From Spirochaetaceae bacterium (GTDB lineage Bacteria > Spirochaetota > Spirochaetia > DSM-2461): a DNA stretch of 33,460 nucleotides. This document shows positions 15,659 to 25,248 of this stretch, in pieces (positions within the stretch are counted from its first letter, which is position 1; each line of letters starts with the position of its first letter). The notes beneath the pieces are model-generated. The model did not search any database and was not told the origin of the DNA. It saw nothing but the letters and a program-made list of their open reading frames with translations. Made by a program: the position numbers and the translations under genes. The stretch spans positions 1 to 33,460 of the forward strand of contig JARGFR010000015.1 of the NCBI GenBank assembly GCA_029210985.1. The letters run 5' to 3'.

Positions 15659-18409
15659 ATGAGTAATCGTCTCCTCTCGGCCGTCTTCGGCACCAAGCAC
15701 GAAAGAGATCTCAAAGCGTTGATGCCGATACTCCACGCCGTCAATTCCAGAGAATCCTGGGCACTTTCATTAACGCCTGAAGATTTCCGTGAACAAACCG
15801 CCGTGTTGAAGAAACGCCTTGCCGATGGTGAAACCACCGACGACATTTTACCCGAAGCGTTCGCCTTGGTTCGGGAGGCCGCACGTCGAACTCTGGGAGA
15901 ACGTCCGTATGACGTTCAGATACTCGGCGCGATCGTCCTCCACCAGGGAAAGATTACCGAAATGAAAACCGGTGAAGGGAAAACTCTGGGAAGCATCGCC
16001 GCGGCCTATTTGAACGCCCTGACCGGTTTGGGTGTTCATGTGGTGACTGTGAACGACTACCTGGCCGAACGGGATGCCCAGTGGATGCGCCCGGTATACG
16101 ACTACCTCGGCGTGAGCGTGGGAAGTATTCTTTCGAATATGGATCCTGAGCGGCGCATCGAGGAGTATGCAAAGGACGTCACTTACGGAACGAATAATGA
16201 GTTCGGCTTCGATTACCTGCGGGACAACATGAAATGGGAAAACTCACGCAAAGCTCAGAAACACCACCACTACGCCATCATCGATGAAATCGACTCAATC
16301 CTGATTGACGAAGCCAGAACGCCCCTGATTATCTCCGGACCGGTAGAGGAGGACGTAGGCAAATACATCCTATGCGACCGGCTGGTGCAGAGACTCGATG
16401 AGTGTGCAAAAGATCCGGAGACCGGCGACTATCCCCACGATGATCCCATTACAGGAACTCAGGCCGTCGGCGACTACAAACTTGAGGAAAAGGGCAAGAG
16501 GGTCATGTTCACCAATGAGGGGATGAACCACATTGAAAAGATTCTTCAGAAAGAAGGGATCATCCGTCAGGGAAGCCTTTTTGATGAAGAGAATTTTGAA
16601 TACGTTCACTATCTCACCCAGGCTCTCAAAGCCCGCCGGCTGTTCAAAAAAGACAAGGATTATGTCGTTCAGGACGGACAAGTTCAGATTGTCGATGAGT
16701 TCACCGGACGCATCCTCCATGGACGACGGTATTCCGACGGACTTCATCAGGCCATAGAAGCAAAGGAAAAGATACGACCGGCACGCAAGAATCGAACTCT
16801 CGCCACCATCACCTTTCAGAACTACTTCCGAATGTACGACAAGCTTTCGGGAATGACCGGTACGGCGGACACTGAAGCTCGGGAATTCGGAAAAATCTAT
16901 AATTTGGATGTTGTGGTCATTCCGACCAACAGGCCGGTCAACAGAGTGGATGATGACGATATTATCTTTCTGAACGAGGATTATAAATTCAATGCCATCT
17001 GTGACGAGATAGCGGAGGTCCATGCCAAAGGCCAGCCGGTTCTGGTGGGTACGGTCAGCGTTGAGAAATCCGAAAAACTCGCCCAATATCTCACAAAGAG
17101 AGGCGTCAGACACGAAATCCTGAACGCCAAAAATCATCATCGGGAAGCACTCATCATTTCGGAGGCCGGCGCCAAGGGTTCAGTCACCATCGCCACAAAC
17201 ATGGCCGGCCGTGGTACCGATATCAAACTCGGCGGAAATCCGGAATTTCGTGCCCGGATGCGGTGCGGCGAAGAAACCTCTGAAGAGGAATATAAAGTCC
17301 TATACGACGAAGAATACAAAAAATGGCTGGTGCAAAACGCCGAAGTGAAGGAAATCGGCGGTCTGTATGTCCTGGGTACGGAACGACACGAATCCAGACG
17401 AATCGACAATCAGCTTAGGGGTCGCTCAGGACGCCAGGGAGATCCGGGATATTCACGATTTTATATTTCTCTTGAAGATGATCTGATGCGCCTGTTCGGC
17501 GGCGAAAATTTCCGTGCCACCATGGGACGACTGGGCATGGCCGGCGGCGAACCCCTCTATCACCCTCTCATCAATAAATCTCTGGAAAGAGCCCAAAAGA
17601 GGGTGGAAGAACGCAACTACGAAATTCGCAAACATCTGCTGGAATACGACGATGTCGTCAGCAAACAGCGGACTTCCATCTATAAAGTTCGGGATGGAGT
17701 GCTGGAAGGCGCAGATCTTCGAGAGATGGTGTTGGATACCGGACGCGATATTCTGGATGTCTTGGTGGACGACTACAAAGACGACAGAAAGTTGGACCCG
17801 GAGGCCGCTTTATCCAGACTCGGTGAACGCCTCATGCAGAATTTCAACTTCCGCGGGGAAGGGGAAGGAGAACTGACCAGGGATTCGACTCCTGAAGAAG
17901 TCAAAGCCATTATCGAGCAATACCTGGAATCCGATCTGGAAGAAAAATCCGAGTTGGCCGGTAAAGACCAGATTCAGATGTTTATTCGCTATGAGTATCT
18001 TCGCCAGGTAGACCAGAGATGGCAGGAACACCTGGAAGAACTCACTGCGTTGGGAGAATCTGTTCGATTGCGCAGTTATGCCCAGAAAAATCCGCTGGTG
18101 GAATATAAAAACGAAGGTTTTGAGATGTTCGACAGCATGCTTGACGATCTGCGCATCGACATCGCTCGGAAAGTGTTCAAGGTGAAGGTTCGCCGGAGAG
18201 AGGAACGACGACCCGGCGAGACCGAACCCGCCAGAGCATCCCATACATCAATGTCGTCACTGGCAAATCTCCGGGCGGCAAAAGCCGGCGAACGGCGTGA
18301 AGCCAGTCCTCAGAAGATTCAGGTGACCCGAACGACGCCCAAGGTGGGCCGGAACGATCCCTGTCCCTGCGGCAGTGGGAAAAAATATAAGAATTGCTGC
18401 GGGCGATAG
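15659..18409 (+). CDS. secA: Protein translocase ATPase SecA
   Basis: Cytoplasmic/peripheral motor that drives preproteins through SecYEG. The 916-residue length is typical. Visible parts: N-terminal helix and [13 protein letters not shown]; Walker A MKTGEGKT (about 104-111); [16 protein letters not shown]; the DEAD-like [20 protein letters not shown]; the preprotein cross-linking domain; the second motor domain with [14 protein letters not shown] and the arginine-rich [13 protein letters not shown]; the helical scaffold; and the C-terminal zinc finger [20 protein letters not shown] that binds SecB or ribosomes. A TTG 9 bases earlier is in frame but less likely than ATG 15659. Transcribed alone, divergently from the lipoprotein unit; the predicted transcript has almost no leader. 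Confidence 0.98.
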   Translation: MSNRLLSAVFGTKHERDLKALMPILHAVNSRESWALSLTPEDFREQTAVLKKRLADGETTDDILPEAFALVREAARRTLGERPYDVQILGAIVLHQGKITEMKTGEGKTLGSIAAAYLNALTGLGVHVVTVNDYLAERDAQWMRPVYDYLGVSVGSILSNMDPERRIEEYAKDVTYGTNNEFGFDYLRDNMKWENSRKAQKHHHYAIIDEIDSILIDEARTPLIISGPVEEDVGKYILCDRLVQRLDECAKDPETGDYPHDDPITGTQAVGDYKLEEKGKRVMFTNEGMNHIEKILQKEGIIRQGSLFDEENFEYVHYLTQALKARRLFKKDKDYVVQDGQVQIVDEFTGRILHGRRYSDGLHQAIEAKEKIRPARKNRTLATITFQNYFRMYDKLSGMTGTADTEAREFGKIYNLDVVVIPTNRPVNRVDDDDIIFLNEDYKFNAICDEIAEVHAKGQPVLVGTVSVEKSEKLAQYLTKRGVRHEILNAKNHHREALIISEAGAKGSVTIATNMAGRGTDIKLGGNPEFRARMRCGEETSEEEYKVLYDEEYKKWLVQNAEVKEIGGLYVLGTERHESRRIDNQLRGRSGRQGDPGYSRFYISLEDDLMRLFGGENFRATMGRLGMAGGEPLYHPLINKSLERAQKRVEERNYEIRKHLLEYDDVVSKQRTSIYKVRDGVLEGADLREMVLDTGRDILDVLVDDYKDDRKLDPEAALSRLGERLMQNFNFRGEGEGELTRDSTPEEVKAIIEQYLESDLEEKSELAGKDQIQMFIRYEYLRQVDQRWQEHLEELTALGESVRLRSYAQKNPLVEYKNEGFEMFDSMLDDLRIDIARKVFKVKVRRREERRPGETEPARASHTSMSSLANLRAAKAGERREASPQKIQVTRTTPKVGRNDPCPCGSGKKYKNCCGR

Positions 18410-18457
18410 CGGAAACATGGACGACATGAATTTTCAGTCCGTCCCCTCTCCGCTTTT
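18408..18457 (+). terminator. Possible secA terminator (nested hairpin)
   Basis: Starting at the secA stop codon, AGCGGA (18408-18413) pairs with TCCGCT (18449-18454), enclosing GGACG (18419-18423) paired with CGTCC (18440-18444), followed by a short TTTT run (18454-18457). The interior loops and short U-tract make it a weak candidate. It is the only plausible terminator between the convergent secA and LysM/LytM genes. Confidence 0.35.
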
Positions 18458-18459
18458 CG

Positions 18460-19503
18460 TCAATACAGATAGTCCAGTGGATCGACGGATTCTTCACCCC
18501 GGATGAGAGCAAAATGAAGTCTTGGGCTTCGCGCCGTTCCGGAACTCCCCACCGTGCCCAGCGCGGTTCCGCTTTTCAATGAGTCACCGGGCGCCACATC
18601 GACACGATTCAGGTGCCCATAGAAACTCTTCCATCCCCCGGCATGAGACATAATTGCATACAGTCCATAAGAGGGGTGCTGACCTGTGAGAATAACCGTA
18701 CCATCCCGGGATGCACGGACCGGCGTGCCGATTTCCGCCGAGAGATCGATGCCTTCACTCCGGTAGGGTATTCGCGTCAGGCCGTCCACGCCCTCACCGA
18801 ACGCCGTCAATATTCGCCCGGAGACCGGATAAAGGAAGACATCCCGGGGAAGAACCGAAGGCGCGATCTCAAAAACGCGGCCGCCGGAAACGAAAAAATC
18901 CCGAGAATCTGGTATTCTTCGAACCATGTCGGCAGTTGTTCCATAATTGCGCGCCACATCCTCGACACTTTCACCTTGCCGCGGTGTGATGCGAATGCCG
19001 TCCATGTACGGCACCAGGAGGAACCTCCCTGTTTTGATGTCCTTGGGCCCCTGGAGATCGTTGATGCTGATCAGTGTCGCCGGATTGAGTCCATAGGCGT
19101 AGGCGATTCGAGAAAGAGTCTCATCCCGCTCGATAAGGTGCCGAGTGGAAACCAGCTCGACAATATTAAAGTCTGTCTCATGCGCCTCGATGGAGGCCTT
19201 GAGAACTGGAACCGGTGACACCGTATCTCCGGGAAATGGTATACTGCCGACCTCGCCGGCGGAAACGATGAACGAATCAAAAACTCCCGCGGCCATAGCG
19301 ATGATGAAAATCAAAGCGGAGAGAAATACTGGAGTCATCTTCAACGCCGCGATATCCGGGGTTATGCAATGAGCTTGGCCGATGGATGAATAGCGAGGTT
19401 CTCGCCGCCTGGGATCCGAACGACGGGGAGCTCCCATGGGTTTGACGCCCATGACAACCGGTGAAAAGCCCCGGGATCGCTCGAATGAGGAAACAGACTC
19501 CAT
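18460..19503 (-). CDS. Membrane-anchored LysM/LytM protein with degenerate M23 active site
   Basis: A 347-residue protein: basic N-terminal region (1-54), one transmembrane helix (about 56-80), two LysM-type peptidoglycan-binding repeats (about 118-166 and 168-216), and a C-terminal LytM/M23 peptidase-like domain (about 225-347). In active M23 enzymes zinc is held by HxxxD and the last His of HxH. Here Asp253 and His330 remain, as does His297 (FYGHL), but the first His is Ser249 (RSEGID) and the first His of HxH is Arg328 (SPRLHF). It is probably not a hydrolase but a regulator of cell-wall amidases, as known for EnvC/NlpD-type LytM factors. Start chosen at 19503 because GGAGGGG lies 4 bases upstream. 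Divergent from lepB-PBP-maf. Confidence 0.85.
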   Translation of the reverse strand: MESVSSFERSRGFSPVVMGVKPMGAPRRSDPRRREPRYSSIGQAHCITPDIAALKMTPVFLSALIFIIAMAAGVFDSFIVSAGEVGSIPFPGDTVSPVPVLKASIEAHETDFNIVELVSTRHLIERDETLSRIAYAYGLNPATLISINDLQGPKDIKTGRFLLVPYMDGIRITPRQGESVEDVARNYGTTADMVRRIPDSRDFFVSGGRVFEIAPSVLPRDVFLYPVSGRILTAFGEGVDGLTRIPYRSEGIDLSAEIGTPVRASRDGTVILTGQHPSYGLYAIMSHAGGWKSFYGHLNRVDVAPGDSLKSGTALGTVGSSGTARSPRLHFALIRGEESVDPLDYLY

Positions 19504-19563
19504 TGAACCCCTCCACTTGTTCATATCGACAAAATAAGGACCTCGTATTACCCTTTGTCCAAC

Positions 19564-20052
19564 ATGAATTTCCGCCGTCCATGGCCGTCTTATATTCCCT
19601 TGATTGCGCTCTTCGCCGGCGCGGCCGTTCTGCTGCCGGTCCTTTCCAGCAAATTCATGCTCATCAAGGTACAGGAAGAATCCATGAGTCCCACTCTGGC
19701 CGACGGACAGTGGGTCGTCGTCATCCGGGGAGCGTCGAAAATCCATCCCGGGGATATCGCGGTTTTCGTAAATCCGATGGATAACGGACTGGCGGTGAAG
19801 CGCTGCATCCTGACCGGAGAGAATCAGCCGCTGGTGGAACACGGCTGGCTGGTGACACCCTGGGGCCGATGGTTCCTGACCGGTCCCCAGTGGAATCGCC
19901 TTGATAGCGCGGATCAACTGGAAAACGATGCATTCTACATGGTGGGAGACAATCAGTTTCGATCCCTGGACAGCCGGACCTACGGATACGTTCCCCGGGA
20001 GAATATAATCGGCCGGGTCTGGATACCTTCCGGCCGGAGAAACCATGGCTGA
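19564..20052 (+). CDS. lepB: Signal peptidase I
   Basis: Serine/lysine-dyad membrane protease that removes Sec and Tat signal peptides on the periplasmic face. The 162 residues contain one N-terminal transmembrane helix (about 10-28), box B with the nucleophile Ser40 (ESMSPTL), box D with the general base Lys79 (GLAVKRCIL), and box E GDNQFRSLDSR (128-138). It is short, close to the Gram-positive SipS form; the extra beta domain of the E. coli enzyme is missing. ATG 19564 was chosen over an in-frame TTG 9 bases earlier; neither has a good ribosome site. The last 8 bases overlap the PBP gene, implying coupled translation. An additional lepB copy elsewhere in the genome is possible, as many bacteria have more than one. 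Confidence 0.93.
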   Translation: MNFRRPWPSYIPLIALFAGAAVLLPVLSSKFMLIKVQEESMSPTLADGQWVVVIRGASKIHPGDIAVFVNPMDNGLAVKRCILTGENQPLVEHGWLVTPWGRWFLTGPQWNRLDSADQLENDAFYMVGDNQFRSLDSRTYGYVPRENIIGRVWIPSGRRNHG

Positions 20053-21931
20053 GCAAAATGCGAGCTTCCGTATGCGCATTCTTATCATTTCTTCCCTTGT
20101 CGCCGCTCTCCTGATACTCGTCAGATTTGCCTTCATCATGCTCAGTTCCGATCGCTCGGACGGTAATCCCATTCCGGTGCCTGCTGTGGCGGAGAGGGGG
20201 CCCATCATCGATCGGAACGGCCGGCTTGTGGCGCTTCAAACCCGCTTGTGGTCGGTCACCGCTTGGAAACCGGAAATCGATGATCCGATTCGAACCGGGA
20301 AGATTCTGGGAGAGGCCCTCGGCGAGGATGTTCAAGCCATTTCCCGAATGCTTGCCGGTGGATCGGATTCACGGTTTTTGTTCGTCAAGAGACAAGTCAG
20401 CCCCACCGAATCGGACGCCGTCCGCGCCCTGATCGAAGCCGGTGAATTACCAGGTATCGGTCTGCAGGAGGAACTGGGCCGCCATTACCCCATGAAGGAA
20501 TTGGCAGCTCCCCTGATAGGACATGTGGGTACCGACAATGTCGGGCTGGACGGGATCGAGTACGCTTTCGACAGAGTCTTAGCTCCGGGACAAATGACCA
20601 CCGGGGCCGCGAGGCTCTATGGAAATACCGTCCGGCTCACCCTGGACATGGACACTCAATTCATGGTGGAGCGTATCGCCGTAGAAGCCTTGGAAGAATA
20701 CAAACCGGATTCACTGATGATATTGGTGATGGATGCCAAGTCGGCTGAAATCCTGGCATGGGTATCCCTCCCCTCTTTCGATCCCAATACCTTCACCTCA
20801 TCCACCCGAAACCAGAGAATCAACCGGCCTCTGACGGCGGCGTATGAACCCGGTTCGGTATTCAAGGTCTTCACATGGGCCACATTTCTGGATGCCGGCG
20901 GAACTGTACTCAGCGATGTATTCGATACAAGAAACGGGTATGAGCCGGAAGTCTTCAAACGATACGACATTCCCCCCATCACGGATTTGGCCAATTACGG
21001 CATTCTGGATGTACCGGGGGCCTTGATACACTCCAGCAATGTGGCCGTCGCCATGGCGTCGGAGAGTGTCTCCGCCAATGACTTCTATAAGAGTCTGAAG
21101 AATTTCGGCTTTGGCGCACCCACCGGTCTGCCGCTTCCCGGAGAGTCTCACGGATTGTTGAATGCGTTTTCCCAGTGGTCGGCCAGATCGAAGCCCACCA
21201 TCGCCATCGGGCAGGAGGTGGGAGTTTCCGCGATTCAGGTCGTCACGGCGGCCACCACTCTGGCCAACGGGGGAGTACTGCTGCAGCCCCGGATCGTTTC
21301 CGAAGTGACAGCTGCGGACGGATCGATGGTAAAGGCTTATCCCCGAACGCCCGTCAGGGAAGTGATTTCCCCCAGAACCGCCAGGACGATGCTGGACCTT
21401 ATGGAGATGACTGTGAGTTCTCCGGATGGTACGGCCAGGAGAGCCGCCGTGCCCGGTCTGCGTATTTCAGCCAAATCCGGTACCGCCCAGATTACAGATC
21501 CCGAGACAGGGAACTACAGCGACGAGCGATTTTTGAGTTCTGTTCTGGCCTTATTTCCCACGGAAGATCCCCGGCTCATCGTTTATGTCGTACTGGAGAA
21601 TCCCCAGGGAGAGAGCATCTATGGTGCGCAAACCGCCGCTCCCATGGTGAAGGAAATCGCCGAAACCCTGTCTCCCGTTTATGGCATTCCTTTGGCCGGG
21701 AACCTCGTCATGGACCATCCCGGGAAAGTGAAAGTGGAGAATCCGGTTCCCGAGCCCCTGGGAGACGTCCTCCCGGACATGCAGGGCTATTCCAAGAGAA
21801 TGCTTCTTCCCTACCTCCAGAGAACGGATATTCGCTGGACATTCGACGGTGAAGGCTGGGTGGTTTTTCAGTTCCCGCCCCCGGGAACGCCGGTGGAAAG
21901 CGGCATGAGCGTTTATCTGGAGCTGGAATAG
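20045..21931 (+). CDS. Class B penicillin-binding protein, FtsI/PBP2x-like, with PASTA-like C-terminus
   Basis: A 628-residue cross-linking transpeptidase anchored by one N-terminal helix (about 11-33). The dimerisation domain begins with AERGPIIDRNGRLVA. The transpeptidase domain carries the three penicillin-binding motifs: S271-V-F-K274 (AYEPGSVFK), S330-S-N332 and K477-S-G-T480. The last ~60 residues (about 568-628) have the size and pattern of a PASTA domain, as in division PBPs of the SpoVD/PBP2x type. Class B suggests septal or elongation synthesis; the PASTA-like end favours the FtsI group, but without mra/mur neighbours I leave the gene symbol open. It overlaps lepB by 8 bases and is followed after 1 base by the Maf-type gene. 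Confidence 0.93.
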   Translation: MAEQNASFRMRILIISSLVAALLILVRFAFIMLSSDRSDGNPIPVPAVAERGPIIDRNGRLVALQTRLWSVTAWKPEIDDPIRTGKILGEALGEDVQAISRMLAGGSDSRFLFVKRQVSPTESDAVRALIEAGELPGIGLQEELGRHYPMKELAAPLIGHVGTDNVGLDGIEYAFDRVLAPGQMTTGAARLYGNTVRLTLDMDTQFMVERIAVEALEEYKPDSLMILVMDAKSAEILAWVSLPSFDPNTFTSSTRNQRINRPLTAAYEPGSVFKVFTWATFLDAGGTVLSDVFDTRNGYEPEVFKRYDIPPITDLANYGILDVPGALIHSSNVAVAMASESVSANDFYKSLKNFGFGAPTGLPLPGESHGLLNAFSQWSARSKPTIAIGQEVGVSAIQVVTAATTLANGGVLLQPRIVSEVTAADGSMVKAYPRTPVREVISPRTARTMLDLMEMTVSSPDGTARRAAVPGLRISAKSGTAQITDPETGNYSDERFLSSVLALFPTEDPRLIVYVVLENPQGESIYGAQTAAPMVKEIAETLSPVYGIPLAGNLVMDHPGKVKVENPVPEPLGDVLPDMQGYSKRMLLPYLQRTDIRWTFDGEGWVVFQFPPPGTPVESGMSVYLELE

Positions 21932-21932
21932 T

Positions 21933-23657
21933 ATGACGCCCGAATGGCGAATCGAAACCACACGTACCGGCATGCCGACAACCAGGCTGAACGGCAAGAT
22001 GCTTCATTCCCGTTTTGATCCGCTGCGTGAGGCTGAAAAAGCCGCCGATCAGGTTCCGGATAACGCTGCCATTGTCATATTGGCGGGCTTGGGCCTGGGT
22101 TATATTGCTGAAGCACTACATCGCCGCCGTCCCGACCGTCTCTTGGTGATTGCCGAAGCCGACGCCGATATGCCGGTGCGTGCCTCGGCCGTACGGGATC
22201 TCAGAGGCCTGTTGAGTGATCCGATGGTTCGGTTGATTGCCGGCGGCGATCCGGGAAGTGTACGGGAATTCCTGACCGGTGGACCGACGGGCTCCATCAT
22301 CCATCTTGTGGAATGGAAACCGTCCACAGCCGCCCATCCGGATTGGTACCGTCAATTGGCGGAGATTGTCGAGGAAACCTCCAGACGCCGAGCCGTAAAC
22401 GCCCGCACATTGGAACGATTCGGACGACTCTGGGTCAGAAACCTGGCGGCCAACATACCAGTTCTGACCCGGGCGGTTTCGCTGGAACAATGGAGCGGCA
22501 GGTTTGCAGATTTCCCGGCAATGGTACTGGCCGGTGGGCCGTCGCTGGAACGGATCCTGGAACAACTCAAAGACTTACACAGACGATATCTCATTATCGC
22601 GGTGGACACCGCTCTGCCGGCCGTTCTGCGTGCCGGAGTCAAACCCGATGTTATCGCAGCGGTGGATCCCCAATATTGGAACTCCAGGCACCTGGACCGA
22701 TGCGGCGAAGGTGCCGGAGATGCAATGATTCTGGCCGAATCCGCCACACATCCGGCGGTGTTCCGTCGATTATACGGACGTCCATGGCTCACCCGAACCC
22801 GTTTCCCCCTTGGGACCCGCCTTGAAGACGCGGCAGGAATTCGCGGAGAATTGAAAGCCGGCGGATCGGTGGCCACAGCCGCCTGGGAATTAGCTCGTCA
22901 CCTCGGTTGCAGCCCCATGATTATCGCCGGCTTGGATTTGGGATTTCCGGGCCGCAGAACCCACTATGCAGGCAGCCTGTCCCGGGAGCGGCCCCATCTG
23001 TTCGCTATCCGCACAGCTCCGGCTGAAAACGCGTTCTATCATGCCCTCCACGATGCCTCACCCTATGTCACAGAAAACGCGGCCGGAACGCCGATATTGA
23101 CGGATCTGCGCATGGACATCTATGCGGCCTGGTTCGCCGAAAGTGTCGCCGGGATTGGAAACCGTACACCCGCGGCGGTCGGCTGCGAAGGCCGCAGGAT
23201 CGCAGGGTTGGACACAACTACAGTAGAAACGCTTCTGGAACGGCCCATCCGGCGGGATGAGATTGACCGTGCCCTGGCCGAAGTTCGCTCCTCGCCGGCC
23301 GATCCCAAGATCGAGTCGAGGATCTTAGAGGTCCTGAATCAGATCAACCCGGCGCTCAAAGAACTTCAAAGACTGGCTGAAAAGGGTCTCATATCGGCAG
23401 AAAGAGCCACTGAAGCGTTGGCGGACGGCGAGAATCCGGCCCGATACATCTCTGAGATGGAAAACCTCGACCGGAAATTGCTGGATGGATCCGGAAGGGA
23501 TATCGTGTCCTTCCTGATCCAACCCATCATACTGGAAATCACCTCATCTCAAGAGAGCGAGAACGGAGATGCGCTGAACGTTTCTGCCCGTCTTTATCGG
23601 GGAATTTCAGAGTCCGCCGCCTATCATCTCAAATATTTGGCAAAATCCTGGGGATGA
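21933..23657 (+). CDS. Maf-type motility-accessory glycosyltransferase (DUF115)
   Basis: A 574-residue protein of the motility-accessory-factor family. Members transfer nonulosonic acids (pseudaminic or legionaminic acid types) onto flagellin in several flagellated bacteria. Family features: an N-terminal Rossmann-like segment (VILAGLGLGYIAEAL, about 47-61), the MAF core block with AMVLAGGPSLERILEQL, DTALPAVLRAGVKPDVIAAV followed by Asp, and GGSVATAAWELARHLGCSPM then AGLDLGF. The C-terminal ~120 residues are helical. Starts 1 base after the PBP stop and ends at a strong intrinsic terminator. A role in flagellin glycosylation is inference: no flagellin or sugar-biosynthesis gene is in this window. 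A link with the wall-synthesis PBP is unexplained. Confidence 0.85.
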   Translation: MTPEWRIETTRTGMPTTRLNGKMLHSRFDPLREAEKAADQVPDNAAIVILAGLGLGYIAEALHRRRPDRLLVIAEADADMPVRASAVRDLRGLLSDPMVRLIAGGDPGSVREFLTGGPTGSIIHLVEWKPSTAAHPDWYRQLAEIVEETSRRRAVNARTLERFGRLWVRNLAANIPVLTRAVSLEQWSGRFADFPAMVLAGGPSLERILEQLKDLHRRYLIIAVDTALPAVLRAGVKPDVIAAVDPQYWNSRHLDRCGEGAGDAMILAESATHPAVFRRLYGRPWLTRTRFPLGTRLEDAAGIRGELKAGGSVATAAWELARHLGCSPMIIAGLDLGFPGRRTHYAGSLSRERPHLFAIRTAPAENAFYHALHDASPYVTENAAGTPILTDLRMDIYAAWFAESVAGIGNRTPAAVGCEGRRIAGLDTTTVETLLERPIRRDEIDRALAEVRSSPADPKIESRILEVLNQINPALKELQRLAEKGLISAERATEALADGENPARYISEMENLDRKLLDGSGRDIVSFLIQPIILEITSSQESENGDALNVSARLYRGISESAAYHLKYLAKSWG

Positions 23658-23741
23658 ATTGCTTCTGCCGCCGTGTTTTTTCATCAAGGAAATGCACCCC
23701 GTTGTCGATAATCGGAGGGAATCGGCAAGAAATGCCAATTG

Positions 23742-23783
23742 AACCCGCGGGGAAATCGACGTCCAGATCCCGCGGGTTTTTTT
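23742..23783 (+). terminator. Strong intrinsic terminator after lepB-PBP-maf
   Basis: AACCCGCGGG (23742-23751) and its exact inverted copy CCCGCGGGTT (23769-23778) form a perfect 10-bp, GC-rich stem with a 17-base loop, followed by seven T residues (23777-23783). It ends the lepB operon 84 bases after the Maf stop and insulates the outer-membrane protein gene. Confidence 0.88.
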
Positions 23784-23835
23784 ATTGGCGGAAATGACTC
23801 TTTGACTTTTCTCGGGAAAAATCGAAACTGGTATC

Positions 23836-25173
23836 ATGCTCAATCACAAAACCATCCTGATCGCCATAATCTCAATTGTATGTGGACTGCCGATTTCGGC
23901 TCAGGAATCATCAATCATTGTATCTCAGATCCGAATCGAAATCGTTGACGGCAATACTCGGGAAGAGGCACTGCGCCGATGGCTCAGTGTACGGGAAGAT
24001 TATCGTTATGACGACCTTGAAAGCTTGGATACCGCCGTTCAAAGGGATGTTCAGGAATTAGTCAATCGCCGGATTTTTCTGTCCGTCGAAGGACGGGTGA
24101 AGCCCTCCGTCCATGGTGAGGCCAATCAGATGGATGTCGTCTACACCATTGTGGACGCCAATACCTTCGTACCCGTTCCCCTCCCCCTCTACGATTCCAA
24201 TACCGGAGGAGTGCAGCTCCTTTACGTCCAGATCTGGGACAACATGCTGGGCACCATGACCGATTGGTTCAGCCTGACCACCCTGACCGTCCGGGGGAAC
24301 GGCGAGGGAGGATTGGAAACCGGTCCCTGGATCTTCGCACCGCGTGTGAGCAATATCAAATTAGGGAATCTGGTGTACGGTGTGCGGTTTGAGCAGGAAC
24401 GTGTTGAATCCCAAACCTATGACGGCCTGGCACTGCTCTCCGACTACAGATTTGACCGCAGCGCATTCTTCGTGAACACGGAGTTCCGTCTCGGGCCGCG
24501 CAGACGCCTGTACTACACCATTGAGCCGGGAGTTGAGTTCCGCTACGGATACAATGATTTCGCCGGTATCGGGGGTTTTGAACGGACGGCATTCGACGGT
24601 CAGATCCAGCAGTCATTTTTCTATGATTCGGTGGACGTCTTCTTCAATTCACGAGTGGGATACCGCGCCGGAGTCATCAACACCCTTCGCGTCTTTCAGC
24701 GGGACAACGCATGGATGCCGGCGGCGGACCTGACGGCGGAATTCAGTCCGTATTTTGCCTTCGGTCCGGAAGGACGGATCAGCTATTACGCGAGGCTGAG
24801 GGGTCTGGCGGTATTCGGCGATAACTATGAGAAACTTGGAGAATTCATGCGCGGCATACCCGATGCGACAATGGACGGCAATCTCGCTTTTTATTTGAAT
24901 CAAACCATCGGTATCGGACTATGGAAATGGCGAGGAGTATGGGATCTCCAGATCCATCCTTTTTTCGATATAGGTCTGGCGTCGGGAGGAAGCCGGGGTT
25001 TCAGCGGCTGGAAGGACTTACGGCGCTCGGCCGGAGCCGATGTTCTCCTTTTCATAGAAAAGGTTCCCAATCTGGCATTCCGCTTTTCCTGGGGTATGGA
25101 CATTGATTCAGATGTGCCCGGAAGTGATGACAACAAGACCGAGTTCATTGTCCGATATGCCTACAGCTACTGA
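23836..25173 (+). CDS. Small Omp85/BamA-like outer-membrane protein with one POTRA domain
   Basis: A 445-residue protein with a signal peptide (MLNHKTILIAIISIVCGLPI, cleavage near residue 22). Residues about 28-105 read as one POTRA-like domain (IRIEIVDGNTREEALRRWLS, then a region with VQRDVQELVNRRIFLSVEG). The remainder alternates hydrophobic and polar residues with frequent aromatics, as in an outer-membrane beta-barrel, and ends in aromatic Tyr. SRGFSGWKDLRRSAG resembles the RGF segment of Omp85 barrels. Classical BamA has five POTRAs and ~800 residues, so this is not the main BamA; it may be a lineage-specific porin, secretion or assembly factor. There is no clear ribosome site before ATG 23836. 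It is isolated by terminators on both sides. Confidence 0.7.
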   Translation: MLNHKTILIAIISIVCGLPISAQESSIIVSQIRIEIVDGNTREEALRRWLSVREDYRYDDLESLDTAVQRDVQELVNRRIFLSVEGRVKPSVHGEANQMDVVYTIVDANTFVPVPLPLYDSNTGGVQLLYVQIWDNMLGTMTDWFSLTTLTVRGNGEGGLETGPWIFAPRVSNIKLGNLVYGVRFEQERVESQTYDGLALLSDYRFDRSAFFVNTEFRLGPRRRLYYTIEPGVEFRYGYNDFAGIGGFERTAFDGQIQQSFFYDSVDVFFNSRVGYRAGVINTLRVFQRDNAWMPAADLTAEFSPYFAFGPEGRISYYARLRGLAVFGDNYEKLGEFMRGIPDATMDGNLAFYLNQTIGIGLWKWRGVWDLQIHPFFDIGLASGGSRGFSGWKDLRRSAGADVLLFIEKVPNLAFRFSWGMDIDSDVPGSDDNKTEFIVRYAYSY

Positions 25174-25189
25174 TTGATGGATAACGGCC

Positions 25190-25218
25190 GGCCGGTTCAC
25201 ATTTCTCGTGAATCGGCC
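25190..25218. terminator. Hairpin between convergent genes, possible terminator
   Basis: GGCCGGTTCAC (25190-25200) pairs with GTGAATCGGCC (25208-25218) over 11 positions including one G-T wobble, with a 7-base loop. It lies between the OMP stop and the tyrS stop, so it may end both transcripts, but neither side has a T-run and it is not a canonical intrinsic terminator. Confidence 0.45.
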
Positions 25219-25248
25219 CACCGGAAATGCATTTGACTCTGGAGACCC

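Noticed and set aside
16370-17140. 256-codon minus-strand open frame inside secA
   Set aside because: It is the antisense shadow of conserved secA sequence and has no recognisable domain.
23732-23797. 21-codon ORF (ATG to TGA) across the terminator after the Maf gene, with GGAGGG upstream, as a leader peptide
   Set aside because: Its sequence is fully explained by the terminator stem and T-run, the ribosome-site spacing is long (about 13 bases), and there is no regulatory codon run.
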